Counted from the first letter of the stretch, positions 45,126-54,862 are shown. The stretch is 64,000 bases of DNA from Pseudomonas sp. MIACH (GCF_001269925.1 NZ_LHVO01000037.1:1-64000); one strand, 5' to 3'. Translations and numbers: made by a program. Notes: generated by a model from the sequence alone, not told the origin.

Positions 45126-46861
45126 TCGACCTCTGGCCGCATTGGTTCCGTCCCTGGTGGCTGTTGCTGCTGCCCCTGCTTGGCTGGTTGCTGTGGCAGC
45201 TGTGGCATCGACAAAAACGCGCCGGGCGCTGGCAGATGATCCTGCCGCCGGCCTTCCACGCCGTGCTGCTCAGTGGTGGCAATGGGCGCGAAAGCAAATC
45301 GCCGTGGGTGTTGCTGGGCCTCGCCTGGCTGTTGGCCGTGCTGGCGTTGCTGGGTCCCAGTTGGCAGCGGGTTGAACAAACCAGCCAGAAGCCCTCCGAC
45401 CCGTTGGTGGTGCTGCTGGAACTGACCCCGGAAATGCTCGCCACCGACAGCCCGCCCAACCGCCTGGAACAGGCACGGCGCAAGCTCTATGACTTGTTGC
45501 AGGCGCGCACCGATGCGCAAACCGCCATCGTCGTGTATGCCGGCAGCGCCCACACCCTGGTGCCGCTGTCGGATGACCTGGCCACCAGCCGCAACCTGCT
45601 CGAAGCCCTGCGCCCCTCGATCATGCCCGAGCCCGGCCACCGCGCCGACCTGGCCGTGGAGAAGGCCCTCGACCTGCTCAAGCACGGTGGCCTGGGTCAA
45701 GGACGCCTGCTGCTGGTCGGCTCATCGTTGTCCAAACAGGAACGCCAGGGCATTCGCCTGCTGCTGCAAAGCAACCAGACCCCAAGCCTGTCAATCCTGG
45801 GGATCGGCAGCCGTGAAGGCACGCCGGTGACCCAGGAAAGCGGCGAATTCCTCAAGGACGAACAAGGCGCGATCCTCGTGCCACGCCTCGACAGCCCGAC
45901 ACTCAAGGCCTTCGCCAGCGAAATGGGCGGCCGTTACCGTGCCGCACGCCTGGACGATAAAGACCTGCGCCAGCTCGGCGTGCTGGACCCGCCCCAAGCC
46001 CTGCGCAACGACGGCCAGTTGCTGCACCTCGACACCTGGGCCGACCAGGGTTACTGGTTACTGCTGCCGCTGTTGCTGCTGGCCGCCTGCGCCGGGCGGC
46101 GCGGCTGGTTGTTCTGTTTACCGCTGCTGCTGTTGGGCGCGCCGCAACCCAGCTACGCCTTTGAATTCCAGGATTTGTGGCTGCGACCCGACCAGCAAGG
46201 CCAATACCTGCTCAAGCAGAAACGCCCCGCCGAGGCCGCCGAGCATTTCCAGGACCCGCAGTGGCAAGGCGTCGCCCTGTACGAGGCCGGCAACTACGCA
46301 GAGGCCATCAAGCGGTTTGCCGAGGGTAATGACGCCTATTCCCACTACAATCGCGGCAACGCCCTGGCCAAGTCCGGTGAGCTGGAAGCGGCCATCGACG
46401 CCTACGAACAAGCGCTGGAAGCCCAGCCCGACCTGCAACCGGCGCTGAAAAACAAGGCCTTGGTAGAAACCCTGATCCAGGAACAGGCAGAACCCGAGCC
46501 GGAAAAGCCGGAAAAAAACGAGGATGACGAAACCACCCAACCCGGCCAAACTGCGCAACCGGGCGCCAGCGGGCAAAATGCCACGGGTGGCGAACAATCG
46601 TCCCAGGGCCAGGGCGAGGCCGGCACCGGCGATACCCAGGCCGGCACCCCGCCGCACGCTGGCGGCAACGACGTGCCGGGCAGCGAGTTGGGCGATGAGC
46701 AAACCACCACCCCGCCACTGCTTCCTGCCGACGCCAACCTCGACGGTGAACACCGCCAGGCCCTGGAACAATGGCTGCGGGAGATCCCGGACAACCCCGG
46801 TGAACTGCTGCGACGCAAATTCTGGTACGAACAGCAACAGCATCAGGACAAGACTCGATGA
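45122..46861 (+). CDS. VWA-TPR membrane protein (BatB/BatC-like fusion)
   Basis: A 579-residue protein combining an N-terminal membrane anchor, a VWA-like domain (about 90-290), two membrane helices (about 307-345), TPR repeats near 365-450 (YNRGNALAKSGELEAAIDAY) and a low-complexity Glu/Gly/Gln-rich tail. In other bacteria BatB and BatC are separate; here VWA and TPR parts are one chain. The metal site of the VWA domain is degenerate: the expected D-x-S-x-S reads E100-L-T-P-E104. Overlaps of 4 bp join it to both neighbours. Confidence 0.92.
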   Translation: MIDLWPHWFRPWWLLLLPLLGWLLWQLWHRQKRAGRWQMILPPAFHAVLLSGGNGRESKSPWVLLGLAWLLAVLALLGPSWQRVEQTSQKPSDPLVVLLELTPEMLATDSPPNRLEQARRKLYDLLQARTDAQTAIVVYAGSAHTLVPLSDDLATSRNLLEALRPSIMPEPGHRADLAVEKALDLLKHGGLGQGRLLLVGSSLSKQERQGIRLLLQSNQTPSLSILGIGSREGTPVTQESGEFLKDEQGAILVPRLDSPTLKAFASEMGGRYRAARLDDKDLRQLGVLDPPQALRNDGQLLHLDTWADQGYWLLLPLLLLAACAGRRGWLFCLPLLLLGAPQPSYAFEFQDLWLRPDQQGQYLLKQKRPAEAAEHFQDPQWQGVALYEAGNYAEAIKRFAEGNDAYSHYNRGNALAKSGELEAAIDAYEQALEAQPDLQPALKNKALVETLIQEQAEPEPEKPEKNEDDETTQPGQTAQPGASGQNATGGEQSSQGQGEAGTGDTQAGTPPHAGGNDVPGSELGDEQTTTPPLLPADANLDGEHRQALEQWLREIPDNPGELLRRKFWYEQQQHQDKTR

Positions 46862-48498
46862 GCCGCCGCACCACCCTTCTGCTTCTGCTCGCGTTGTCGG
46901 CAGGCCACGCCCAGGCGGCCAGCCTGGTCGCCAGCGTCGACCGCAACCGCCTCAATTCCGGGGAAACGGTGGAACTGACGGTGGAATCCAGCGATGTCAC
47001 CCAGTTCGGCAAGCCCGACCTGTCGCCCCTGGATGCGCAATTCGAAGTCAGCGGCACGCGCCAACTCAACCAACTCACGACACTGGGTGGCGATAACCAT
47101 GCGACCACGCGCTGGATCATCACCCTGCTGCCCAAGGAAAACGGCACGGTGGTGATTCCGCCGCTGCAAGTGGGTGAGTACACGACCCAGCCGATCAGCC
47201 TGCAAGTGCTGGAAACCAGCAGCCAGGACACCAACGCCGAGTTGGCCCCGGTGTTTGTCGAAGCCAACCTCGACCAGACCAGCGTCTATGTGCAGGCCCA
47301 GGCATTGTTGACCGTGCGCGTGTACCACTCGGTGTCGCTGTATGACGACAGCAGTCTCACGCCGTTGCAGATCCCCGATGCCCGTGTCGAACAGTTGGGC
47401 GAGTCGCGCACCTACGAAAAGGTCATCAACAGCATCCGCCATGGCGTGATCGAAACCCGCTACGCGATCTACCCGCAGCACAGCGGTACCCTGGAGATTC
47501 CGACGCAGACGTTCAGCGCCACGCTGGTGGAATCGCGGCCGCCCCAGGAAAACACGCTGCAAGGCACCAAGCCGGGCAAACTGATCCACGTGAGTTCGCC
47601 GGCGCTGCCACTGGTGGTCAAGCCCAAGCCAGCGCTGTACCCCGTCGATACGCCGTGGTTGCCGGCCCGTAGCCTCACCCTCACCGAGAGCTGGAACCCG
47701 GAGCCTGAACAGGTACAAGTCGGCGACTCCCTGACCCGCAGCCTGACCGTCAAGGCCGAGGGTCTGTCCAGCGCCCAACTGCCAGCCCTGCCCAGCACCG
47801 ACATCAACGGCCTGCGCCGCTACCCGGACCAGCCGGTGCTCGGCAACCAGACCAGTGACCGTGGCCTGATCGGCAGCCGCGAAGACCGCGAAGCCCTGGT
47901 GCCCAACCGTGTCGGCGCCCTGGAACTGCCCGCTGTTGAAGTGGTGTGGTGGAACACCCACGAAGACCATCTGGAACGCACCAGCCTGCCGGCCCGTACC
48001 CTGCAAGTCGCCAATAACCCCAGCCTGGCGGTGGACACACCTGCCACGCCGACCATCATCACCGCGCCGGACGACAGCCGTCTGTGGCTGTGGCAACTCA
48101 GCACACTCATCCTCGCCTGCACCACCCTGCTGGGCTTCGGCCTGTGGTGGCGTGCACGCTGGCAACCGGCGGTATTGCGTGCCGCACACACCGGCCCGAG
48201 CCCACGGACCTTGCTCGACGACCTCAAGCGCGCCACCCAGGCCAACGACCCCCAGGCCACCCGCCAGGCACTGGATGCCTGGGCGCGGCAACAGCCGGAA
48301 ACCCTGGCGGACATGGCGGCGCGGTTCGTGCCGTTGTCGGATGCCTTGGATGGGCTCAACGGCGCGCTCTACAGCGAGAGCGGTCAATACTGGCTGGGCG
48401 AAGAGCTGTGGCGTGCGGTCAAAGCCATCCCGATGGCCGAGCGCGAGCAGGACCCGGCGACGGACAGCACCAGCTTGCCGCCGCTCTACCCCAAATAA
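46858..48498 (+). CDS. BatD family membrane protein
   Basis: A 546-residue protein with a signal peptide (LLLLLALSAGHAQAA) and periplasmic beta-rich BatD repeats (ASVDRNRLNSGETVELTVES; ANLDQTSVYVQAQALLTVRV). One membrane helix near 410-430 (LWQLSTLILACTTLLGFGLW) is followed by a cytoplasmic helical tail. It closes the moxR operon with a 4-bp overlap to the preceding gene. Bat proteins are linked to envelope integrity and aerotolerance in some bacteria; the role in pseudomonads is not settled. Confidence 0.92.
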   Translation: MSRRTTLLLLLALSAGHAQAASLVASVDRNRLNSGETVELTVESSDVTQFGKPDLSPLDAQFEVSGTRQLNQLTTLGGDNHATTRWIITLLPKENGTVVIPPLQVGEYTTQPISLQVLETSSQDTNAELAPVFVEANLDQTSVYVQAQALLTVRVYHSVSLYDDSSLTPLQIPDARVEQLGESRTYEKVINSIRHGVIETRYAIYPQHSGTLEIPTQTFSATLVESRPPQENTLQGTKPGKLIHVSSPALPLVVKPKPALYPVDTPWLPARSLTLTESWNPEPEQVQVGDSLTRSLTVKAEGLSSAQLPALPSTDINGLRRYPDQPVLGNQTSDRGLIGSREDREALVPNRVGALELPAVEVVWWNTHEDHLERTSLPARTLQVANNPSLAVDTPATPTIITAPDDSRLWLWQLSTLILACTTLLGFGLWWRARWQPAVLRAAHTGPSPRTLLDDLKRATQANDPQATRQALDAWARQQPETLADMAARFVPLSDALDGLNGALYSESGQYWLGEELWRAVKAIPMAEREQDPATDSTSLPPLYPK

Positions 48499-48552
48499 CC
48501 CCCCGCTATATTCCTGACACTCCACAAAATCAAATCAACGCTGAACTACGGC

Positions 48553-48631
48553 TGTTGTGGGAGATTTTTCAGGGTCTGAAAAGTTGTGTAGATACCTACG
48601 GCCATCGGAGGCAAGCCTCCTCCCACATTGG
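48553..48631. repeat. Degenerate REP pair before sbcD
   Basis: A left REP half (TTGTGGGAGATTTTTCAGG, decayed) and a right half (GGCCATCGGAGGCAAGCCTC followed by CTCCCACATTGG) flank about 30 bp between the BatD and sbcD genes. Confidence 0.7.
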
Positions 48632-48707
48632 ATCGGCGTCGTCTGGAGCAGCGGGTTCGCAATACAGGTAAACTCCCCTCCTTTTCATCTTCTCCACGGA
48701 GTTCGCC

Positions 48708-49949
48708 TTGCGTCTGTTCCACACCTCCGACTGGCACCTTGGCCAAAACCTGCATGGCCAGGAACGCGACTTCGAACACGCCTGCTTCCTCGAATGGCTG
48801 CTGCGCCAGATCGCTGCCCAGCAACCCGATGCGCTGTTGATCGCTGGCGATATCTTCGACACCGTGAACCCGCCGCTCAAGGCCCAGGAGCGGCTGTATG
48901 ACTTCATCATCAGCGCCCACGAACAAAATCCGAAACTGACCATCGTGATGATCGCCGGCAACCACGACTCCGGCTCGCGGATCGAACTGCCCGCGCCGTT
49001 GATGCGCCGTTTGCGCACCCATGCGCTGGGCCGCGTGCTGTGGCTGGACGACGGCCAGTTGGACGCCGAGCGCCTGCTGATCCCTCTGCCGGATGCCAAG
49101 GGCAAGGTCGCCGGCTGGTGCCTGGCGCTGCCATTCTTGCGCCCGGCGGAAGTCACCGGGGCGCACCTGGGTGACGACTACCTGCACGGTATCGGCCAGG
49201 TCCATGAGTGGCTGATCGCGGCGGCTAACGCCAAACGCAAAAAAGGCCAGGCACTGATCGCCATCAGCCATGCGCATATGGCCGGCGGTTCGGTATCGGA
49301 AGATTCCGAGCGCAGCCTGATCATCGGCAATGCCGAGGCGCTGCCGGCCAAACTGTTCGATAAAAGTGTCGGCTATGTTGCCCTCGGCCATTTGCACAAG
49401 CCGCAAAAGGTCAATGGCGAAGAGCGCATTCGCTACAGCGGCTCGCCGATTCCGTTGTCGTTTTCCGAAATTGGCTACAAGCACCAGATTCTCGACGTGA
49501 CGTTCCAGGGCGAACGACTGGTCAGCGTCGAGCCGCTGCTGATTCCCCGTTCGGTCAACCTGCAACGTCTGGAAGCAGCGCCCCTGGCAGACATCCTCAA
49601 ACAGCTGGCCGACTTGCCCGACATCGACCTGCTCGCCGAAACCCAGCGCCACCCCTGGCTGGAAGTGCGCGTGCGCCTCGACGAGCCGCAACCGGATCTG
49701 CGCCAGCAGATCGAAACCGCCCTGCAAGGCAAGGCCGTGCGCCTGGTGCGTATTGCTGCCGAATACGCCGGTAAACGCGGCAGCGAAAACACCGATGATG
49801 AGCACCTGATCGAACTCGACCAGCTCACGCCCCAGGAGTTGTTCAGCCGTGCCTGGCAGGACAGCTACGGCAGTGAAGTGGATGAACAGACCTTGAAGGA
49901 TTTCGCCGTGCTGCTCCAGGAAGTGCAACAGGAGGGTGAACAGCCATGA
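48708..49949 (+). CDS. sbcD: Exonuclease subunit SbcD
   Basis: A 413-residue metallophosphoesterase nuclease, the Mre11-like partner of SbcC that cuts DNA hairpins and protein-blocked ends. The start is TTG at 48708, eight bases after GGAG, giving the canonical RLFHTSDWHLGQNLHGQ. The Mn-binding motifs are TSDWHLG, AGDIFD, GNHDSG, SHAHMAGG and GHLHKPQ. Its stop overlaps the sbcC start by 4 bp (ATGA). Confidence 0.96.
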   Translation: MRLFHTSDWHLGQNLHGQERDFEHACFLEWLLRQIAAQQPDALLIAGDIFDTVNPPLKAQERLYDFIISAHEQNPKLTIVMIAGNHDSGSRIELPAPLMRRLRTHALGRVLWLDDGQLDAERLLIPLPDAKGKVAGWCLALPFLRPAEVTGAHLGDDYLHGIGQVHEWLIAAANAKRKKGQALIAISHAHMAGGSVSEDSERSLIIGNAEALPAKLFDKSVGYVALGHLHKPQKVNGEERIRYSGSPIPLSFSEIGYKHQILDVTFQGERLVSVEPLLIPRSVNLQRLEAAPLADILKQLADLPDIDLLAETQRHPWLEVRVRLDEPQPDLRQQIETALQGKAVRLVRIAAEYAGKRGSENTDDEHLIELDQLTPQELFSRAWQDSYGSEVDEQTLKDFAVLLQEVQQEGEQP

Positions 49950-52900
49950 AGATCCTCGCCATCCGCCTGAAAAACCTCGCCTCCCTGGCGGGCCCGTTCG
50001 AAATCGACTTTACCGCCGAACCCTTGGCCAGTGCCGGGTTGTTCGCCATCACCGGGCCGACCGGGGCCGGCAAAAGCACCCTGCTCGATGCCCTGTGCCT
50101 GGCGCTGTTTGGCGCGGTGCCACGCCTGGGTGACACCGGCCAGGCCAAGATGCCGGATGCCGACAGCGATATTTCCATCGGTGACCCACGCACCCTGATC
50201 CGTCGCGGCACCGGTGGCGGGTATGCCGAGGTGGACTTTGTCGGCGTCAGCGGCCGTCGCTATCGCGCACGCTGGGAAGCCAACCGCGCCCGCGACAAGG
50301 CCAGCGGCAAGCTGCAGAACAGCCGTCAGAGTCTGATCGACCTGGACAGCGACCAACTGCTGGCCAGCCAGAAAACTGAATACAAGACCCAGCTGGAACT
50401 GGCCCTGGGCCTGAACTTCGAGCAGTTCACCCGCGCGGTGTTGCTGGCGCAAAGCGAGTTCAGCGCCTTCCTCAAGGCCAACGATAACGAGCGCAGCGAA
50501 CTGCTCGAAAAGCTCACCGACACCGCGCTCTATACCCAGCTTGGCCGTCGCGCATTCGACAAAGCCAAGGAGGCCAAGGACGCGCACAAACACCTGCAGG
50601 ACCAGGCCACCGGCGTGGTGCCCCTGGCCCCCGAAGCTCGCGCCGAACTGGACCAGCAATTCGATGCGGCCCAGCAGCAGCTCAAGACCCAGCAGGCCCA
50701 GCTCAAGCAGTTGGAGTTGCAGCACACCTGGCTCAAGGAACTGCATGAATGGCAAGACCGCCAGCGCAGTGCCACCGAACAATTGCAGCGTGCGCAAGCC
50801 GAGTGGGACAACCAGGCCCCGCAGCGCCAGGACCTGAACCGTCTCGACCAACTGGCACCGCAACGCCATCAGTTTGCACGCAAGGCTGAACTGCTCACCT
50901 TGCTGACGCCCCTGGCCGCGCAGATTCAGCGGCACACCGAGCAACAGGTCGAACTGCATACCCGCCAGGCGCAACTGCAACAACAGCAGACCGCCGCCCA
51001 GACCGCGCTGGTTGACGCACAGCAGCAGCAAACCGCCGCCGCCCCCCTACTACGCCAAGCCTTCGATGCGCAAAATACCCTCGCCCACCTGACCGAGAGC
51101 TTGGGCAAATTCGCGTCTGAAAAACACTTGGCGCAAACCGCCTGCACTGAAGGTCAGGCCAACTTGAATGGCTTGCTCGACAAGCAAAAACAAGTCGACG
51201 AGCGCCTGCAACGCCTCGCCGCCGAACTGGAACGCAGCAGCGCACTCGCGCCGTTGAGCGATGCCTGGAACGCCTACCGCGATCGCCTGCAACAGTTGAT
51301 GCTGATCGGTAATCGCCTGAAAAAAGGCCAGGCCGAACTGCCACAGCTTGAACAGCGTGCGACCAGCGCCGCAGAAAAATTTGCCCAGCAACGCGAAGCC
51401 CTCGACCTGCTGTATCAAGAAGCCGGCGCCGAACCCCATGCCGTGGCCGAACAGGTGCAACTGCTGGCCAGCCTGTTGCAGGACAATCGCAAGCAGCAGC
51501 GCGCCTTCGAAGACCTGTCACGCCTGTGGGACAGTCAGCAGCAGCTGGAGCAGCAAGCGGTTGCCATCACGCAAAAGCTCGCCGATGCCGCGCAGCAACG
51601 CGACCAACTGAACCAGACCGGCCTGCAAACCAAGGCCGAGCTGGCGGTGGCCGAACAGACCCTGACGGTGACCAAGCAACTCTTGGAGCGCCAGCGCCTG
51701 GCGCGCAGTGCCAGCGTCGAGGAATTGCGCGAGCAGCTGCAGGACGGCCAGCCCTGCCCGGTGTGTGGCAGCGACGAGCACCCGTATCACCAGCCCGAAG
51801 CCCTGCTGCACAGTCTCGGTCGCCACGACGACAACGAAGAGGCCACGGCGCAGCAAGCCGTCGAGAGCCTCAAGGAAAAACTCACCGAGCTACGTGGCGA
51901 AGTCGGCGGCCTGATCGCCCAGCAAAAAGAATTCCTGCACCAACAGGAGCTCCTGGCCACGCAACAACAAGCACTCAAGCCCAGCCTGGACGCGCACCCA
52001 CTGGCGGCCTCGCTGTTCAATCAGGACGAAGCCAAACGCAGCCATTGGTTGGCCCAGCAACTCAGCCAACTGAGCCAAAGCATCACTCAGGACGAACAGC
52101 GCCAGGGCGCCCTGCTCAACCTGCAGCAAAACGCCGGGCGCTTGCAGCAACAACTGCAAACCGCTCAGGACAGCAGCCAGCAGGCCCGCCAATTGATGCT
52201 GGATCAACAGCGCGAACTGTCCAACGACCGCGAGCGTCTTGACGAAGAGCTGCACGCCTTCGCCAGCCTCCTGCCGGCAGAAACCCTCGAAGGCTTGCGC
52301 AGCGAACCCGCCGCGACCTTTATGCTGCTCGACCAGCAGGTCAGCCAACGCCTTGAACAACTGGGCCACCAACGCGATGAGCGGGACGAGCAACAGCAGC
52401 GCCAACAGGCCATCGAGAAAGAACACACCCATCAACAGCATCGCCAGCAGCAACTCGATGCCCTGAACCAGCAATTTGCCGAACTGGCAGCGCAGCAGCA
52501 GGCCGCCCAGGAAAAACTCAGTGCCTTGCTGGGCGAACACCCCAGCGCCGAACACTGGCAACAGCAACTGGAACAGGCCGTGGTGCAGGCACGCCAGAGC
52601 GAGGCCGATGCCAACCAGCAGTTGCAGGACATCCGCAACCAACTGATCCAACTGGCCGCCGACCTCAAGGCCCAGCAGGAGCGCGAGCAAGCCTTCGAAG
52701 CCGAACAGCACAGCCTCGATGCCCGCACCACCGAATGGCGCGCCCTGCACCCCGAGCTGGATGACGAGGGCCTGGCGCGTCTGCTGGCGTTCGATGACGC
52801 GCACATCACCGCGCTGCGCGAGCATCTGCACAGCAGCGAAAAAGCCGTTGAGCAAGCCAAGGTGTTGCTGCAAGAGCGCGAACAACGCCTCGCCGAACAC

Positions 52901-53584
52901 CAGGCCCTGCACAACGGCAACCTGGACGCCGAACAACTCGATGGCGCCCTGACCGCACTCAATCAGCACTTGGCCGAGGGCGAAAAACACTGCGCCGAAC
53001 TGCGCGCGCGCCAGTCCGAAGACCAGCGTCGCCAGGACGCCAACAGTGCCCTGGCCGAGCAAATCGCCAAGGCCTATGAGGAGTGGCAACGCTGGGCGCG
53101 CCTGAACGCGCTGATCGGCTCCGCCACCGGCGACACCTTCCGCAAGATCGCCCAGGCCTACAACCTCGACCTGCTGGTGCACCACGCCAACGTGCAACTG
53201 CGCCAACTGGTGCGCCGCTACCGCCTCAAGCGCGGCGGCAGCATGTTGGGCCTGCTGGTGATGGACACGGAAATGGGCGACGAACTGCGCTCGGTGCATT
53301 CGCTGTCGGGTGGCGAGACGTTCCTGGTCTCGCTGGCCTTGGCCTTGGGCTTGGCATCAATGGCGTCCAGCACCTTGAAAATCGAATCGCTGTTTATCGA
53401 TGAGGGCTTCGGCAGCCTCGACCCCGAGTCCCTGCAATTGGCCATGGACGCCCTCGACGGCTTGCAAGCCCAAGGCCGCAAGGTGGCGGTGATCTCCCAC
53501 GTACAGGAAATGCACGAGCGCATCCCGGTGCAGATCCAGGTCAAACGCCAGGGCAATGGCTTGAGCACCCTGGAGGTCAAGTGA
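49946..53584 (+). CDS. sbcC: Exonuclease subunit SbcC
   Basis: A 1212-residue SMC/Rad50-like ATPase. Walker A is GPTGAGKST at 37-45. Two long Gln/Glu-rich coiled coils meet at a zinc hook CPVC (604-607). The ABC signature LSGGE lies near 1120 and Walker B SLFIDEGFGSLD near 1150. With SbcD it forms the ATP-dependent nuclease acting on palindrome hairpins and broken ends. The coding region is followed directly by an overlapping GST gene. Confidence 0.96.
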   Translation: MKILAIRLKNLASLAGPFEIDFTAEPLASAGLFAITGPTGAGKSTLLDALCLALFGAVPRLGDTGQAKMPDADSDISIGDPRTLIRRGTGGGYAEVDFVGVSGRRYRARWEANRARDKASGKLQNSRQSLIDLDSDQLLASQKTEYKTQLELALGLNFEQFTRAVLLAQSEFSAFLKANDNERSELLEKLTDTALYTQLGRRAFDKAKEAKDAHKHLQDQATGVVPLAPEARAELDQQFDAAQQQLKTQQAQLKQLELQHTWLKELHEWQDRQRSATEQLQRAQAEWDNQAPQRQDLNRLDQLAPQRHQFARKAELLTLLTPLAAQIQRHTEQQVELHTRQAQLQQQQTAAQTALVDAQQQQTAAAPLLRQAFDAQNTLAHLTESLGKFASEKHLAQTACTEGQANLNGLLDKQKQVDERLQRLAAELERSSALAPLSDAWNAYRDRLQQLMLIGNRLKKGQAELPQLEQRATSAAEKFAQQREALDLLYQEAGAEPHAVAEQVQLLASLLQDNRKQQRAFEDLSRLWDSQQQLEQQAVAITQKLADAAQQRDQLNQTGLQTKAELAVAEQTLTVTKQLLERQRLARSASVEELREQLQDGQPCPVCGSDEHPYHQPEALLHSLGRHDDNEEATAQQAVESLKEKLTELRGEVGGLIAQQKEFLHQQELLATQQQALKPSLDAHPLAASLFNQDEAKRSHWLAQQLSQLSQSITQDEQRQGALLNLQQNAGRLQQQLQTAQDSSQQARQLMLDQQRELSNDRERLDEELHAFASLLPAETLEGLRSEPAATFMLLDQQVSQRLEQLGHQRDERDEQQQRQQAIEKEHTHQQHRQQQLDALNQQFAELAAQQQAAQEKLSALLGEHPSAEHWQQQLEQAVVQARQSEADANQQLQDIRNQLIQLAADLKAQQEREQAFEAEQHSLDARTTEWRALHPELDDEGLARLLAFDDAHITALREHLHSSEKAVEQAKVLLQEREQRLAEHQALHNGNLDAEQLDGALTALNQHLAEGEKHCAELRARQSEDQRRQDANSALAEQIAKAYEEWQRWARLNALIGSATGDTFRKIAQAYNLDLLVHHANVQLRQLVRRYRLKRGGSMLGLLVMDTEMGDELRSVHSLSGGETFLVSLALALGLASMASSTLKIESLFIDEGFGSLDPESLQLAMDALDGLQAQGRKVAVISHVQEMHERIPVQIQVKRQGNGLSTLEVK

Positions 53585-54174
53585 GCGAGGCGCTGCTGTA
53601 TTCGTTTCGACGCTGCCCCTACGCCATGCGCGCTCGCTTGGCATTGCGCTATGCGGGGCTGGCGGTGCGTATCGTCGAGGTGAGCCTCAAGGCCAAGCCG
53701 CCCGAAATGCTGGCGCTGTCGCCCAAAGGCACGGTGCCGGTGCTGGTGGTGGATGGCGGGGTGATCGATGAGAGCCTGGGGATCATGCAGTGGGCCCTGG
53801 CGCAGCACGACCCGGATGACTGGTTGTTGCAGGGGAATCCGGCGGTGCTTGAGCTGATCGCCGAAAACGACTCAACGTTCAAACATCATTTGAATCGATA
53901 CAAGTACGCCGAACGCTACCCGGAGCAACCGATGGAACGTTATCGGGCAGACGGCGAAGTGTTCTTGCAGAAGCTGGAAGGGTTGCTGGCACAGAATGGA
54001 TACTTGCTGGCCGACCACTTGAGCCTGGCCGACGTGGCACTGGTACCGTTTGTGCGGCAGTTTGCCCACGTGGATCGGGAGTGGTTTGCCGGTACGCCGC
54101 ACACCCGTTTGCAGTGCTGGCTAGCGCGGATTCTGCAATCGCCTCTGTTCTGTGCGGCAATGGCAAAACCCTAG
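53581..54174 (+). CDS. Glutathione S-transferase-like protein
   Basis: A 197-residue protein with an N-terminal thioredoxin-like domain (SFRRCPYAMRARLALRYAGL, SPKGTVPVLVVDGGVIDES) and a helical GST C-terminal domain (LLADHLSLADVALVPFVRQF). The Cys-Pro-Tyr near residue 12 could be the catalytic or glutathione-contacting residue, as in omega/beta-like classes. It starts at GTG 53581, overlapping the sbcC stop (GTGA), so it is translated from the sbcDC transcript. Substrate unknown. Confidence 0.88.
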   Translation: MSEALLYSFRRCPYAMRARLALRYAGLAVRIVEVSLKAKPPEMLALSPKGTVPVLVVDGGVIDESLGIMQWALAQHDPDDWLLQGNPAVLELIAENDSTFKHHLNRYKYAERYPEQPMERYRADGEVFLQKLEGLLAQNGYLLADHLSLADVALVPFVRQFAHVDREWFAGTPHTRLQCWLARILQSPLFCAAMAKP

Positions 54175-54208
54175 GGCCGGCAAATATTAAGATGTGAAAC
54201 CGACCTGT

Positions 54209-54262
54209 TGTGGCGAGCGGACTTGTCCTAATACCGTTTTGTAGGAGCGAGCTTGCTCGCTC
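54209..54262. repeat. Two REP remnants side by side
   Basis: TGTGGCGAGCGGACTTGTCC resembles the core of a third Pseudomonas REP type. GTAGGAGCGAGCTTGCTCGC, a clean core of the family also seen at 31421, follows it. The second runs straight into the gene fragment at 54253. Confidence 0.7.
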
Positions 54263-54534
54263 CTTACTACGCCTGGCGCCAACCCACCGACAAGATTTCG
54301 TTGATCCTGCGCTATGTGAAGTCGCTGAACGATATCATCCTGCATATCGAAACACTGGAAGTCGGCCAGGCCTGGCCCGAAGGCTCGCCGGTCAAGCGCT
54401 TGATCTACCGTGCGCAATTGCAACCGTTCAAGGGCTACCGGCCGCAGCTGTATTACGTCATCTCGACCAACTTCACTCGCGCACGAGCGGTCGACCTGAA
54501 CGAATCACTGCGGCGCGTACTGACCATCAGTTGA
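54253..54534 (+). pseudogene. C-terminal fragment of an unidentified protein
   Basis: An open frame of 93 codons with no ATG/GTG start; it opens inside the REP core (TTG at 54253). A stop (TAA at 54229-54231) closes the same frame just upstream. The sequence (KISLILRYVKSLNDIILHIE, then GYRPQLYYVISTNFTRARAV) reads like the regular C-terminal end of a real protein, with normal codon use. I do not recognise the family. It most likely survives from a gene truncated near the REP. Confidence 0.4.
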
Positions 54535-54553
54535 TTGATGAGGTTGTGCCAGA

Positions 54554-54733
54554 TCAGCGCTGGGTCTTGTGATCCAGGGCCGCATAGAAATTGGCGCTTT
54601 GTTGCAGGTATTTCTGGGTGTAGGCACTGGTGCTGGATTTTTTGCCGGTGACGTCCACGCTGGCGGCAGCAGGCAAAGCCACGGTGGCGGAAACGGCGGA
54701 GGCGGCGATGATGGAGAAGAGATTCAAATTCAT
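54554..54733 (-). CDS. 59-residue exported peptide of unknown function
   Basis: A short gene read leftward with AAGGG eight bases before its ATG at 54733. The product begins MNLNLFSIIAASAVSATVAL followed by PAAAS, a clear signal peptide cleaved near 25. The mature part is about 34 residues, Ser/Thr/Lys-rich (VDVTGKKSSTSAYTQKYLQQ, then SANFYAALDHKTQR). Small exported proteins of this build are common in pseudomonads but without known function. Confidence rests on the ribosome-binding site and signal peptide. Confidence 0.7.
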   Translation of the reverse strand: MNLNLFSIIAASAVSATVALPAAASVDVTGKKSSTSAYTQKYLQQSANFYAALDHKTQR

Positions 54734-54862
54734 GTCGGTAACCCTTGTGTGCGTTTGGTTGGGTGGCCGGGGAAGGCCTTGGAACCCAACTTACGCCCGA
54801 GGGTTGAACCTTAGAAATGCTTTGAAACAGTAGCCGCTATTAATACAATTAATACAACGAGT

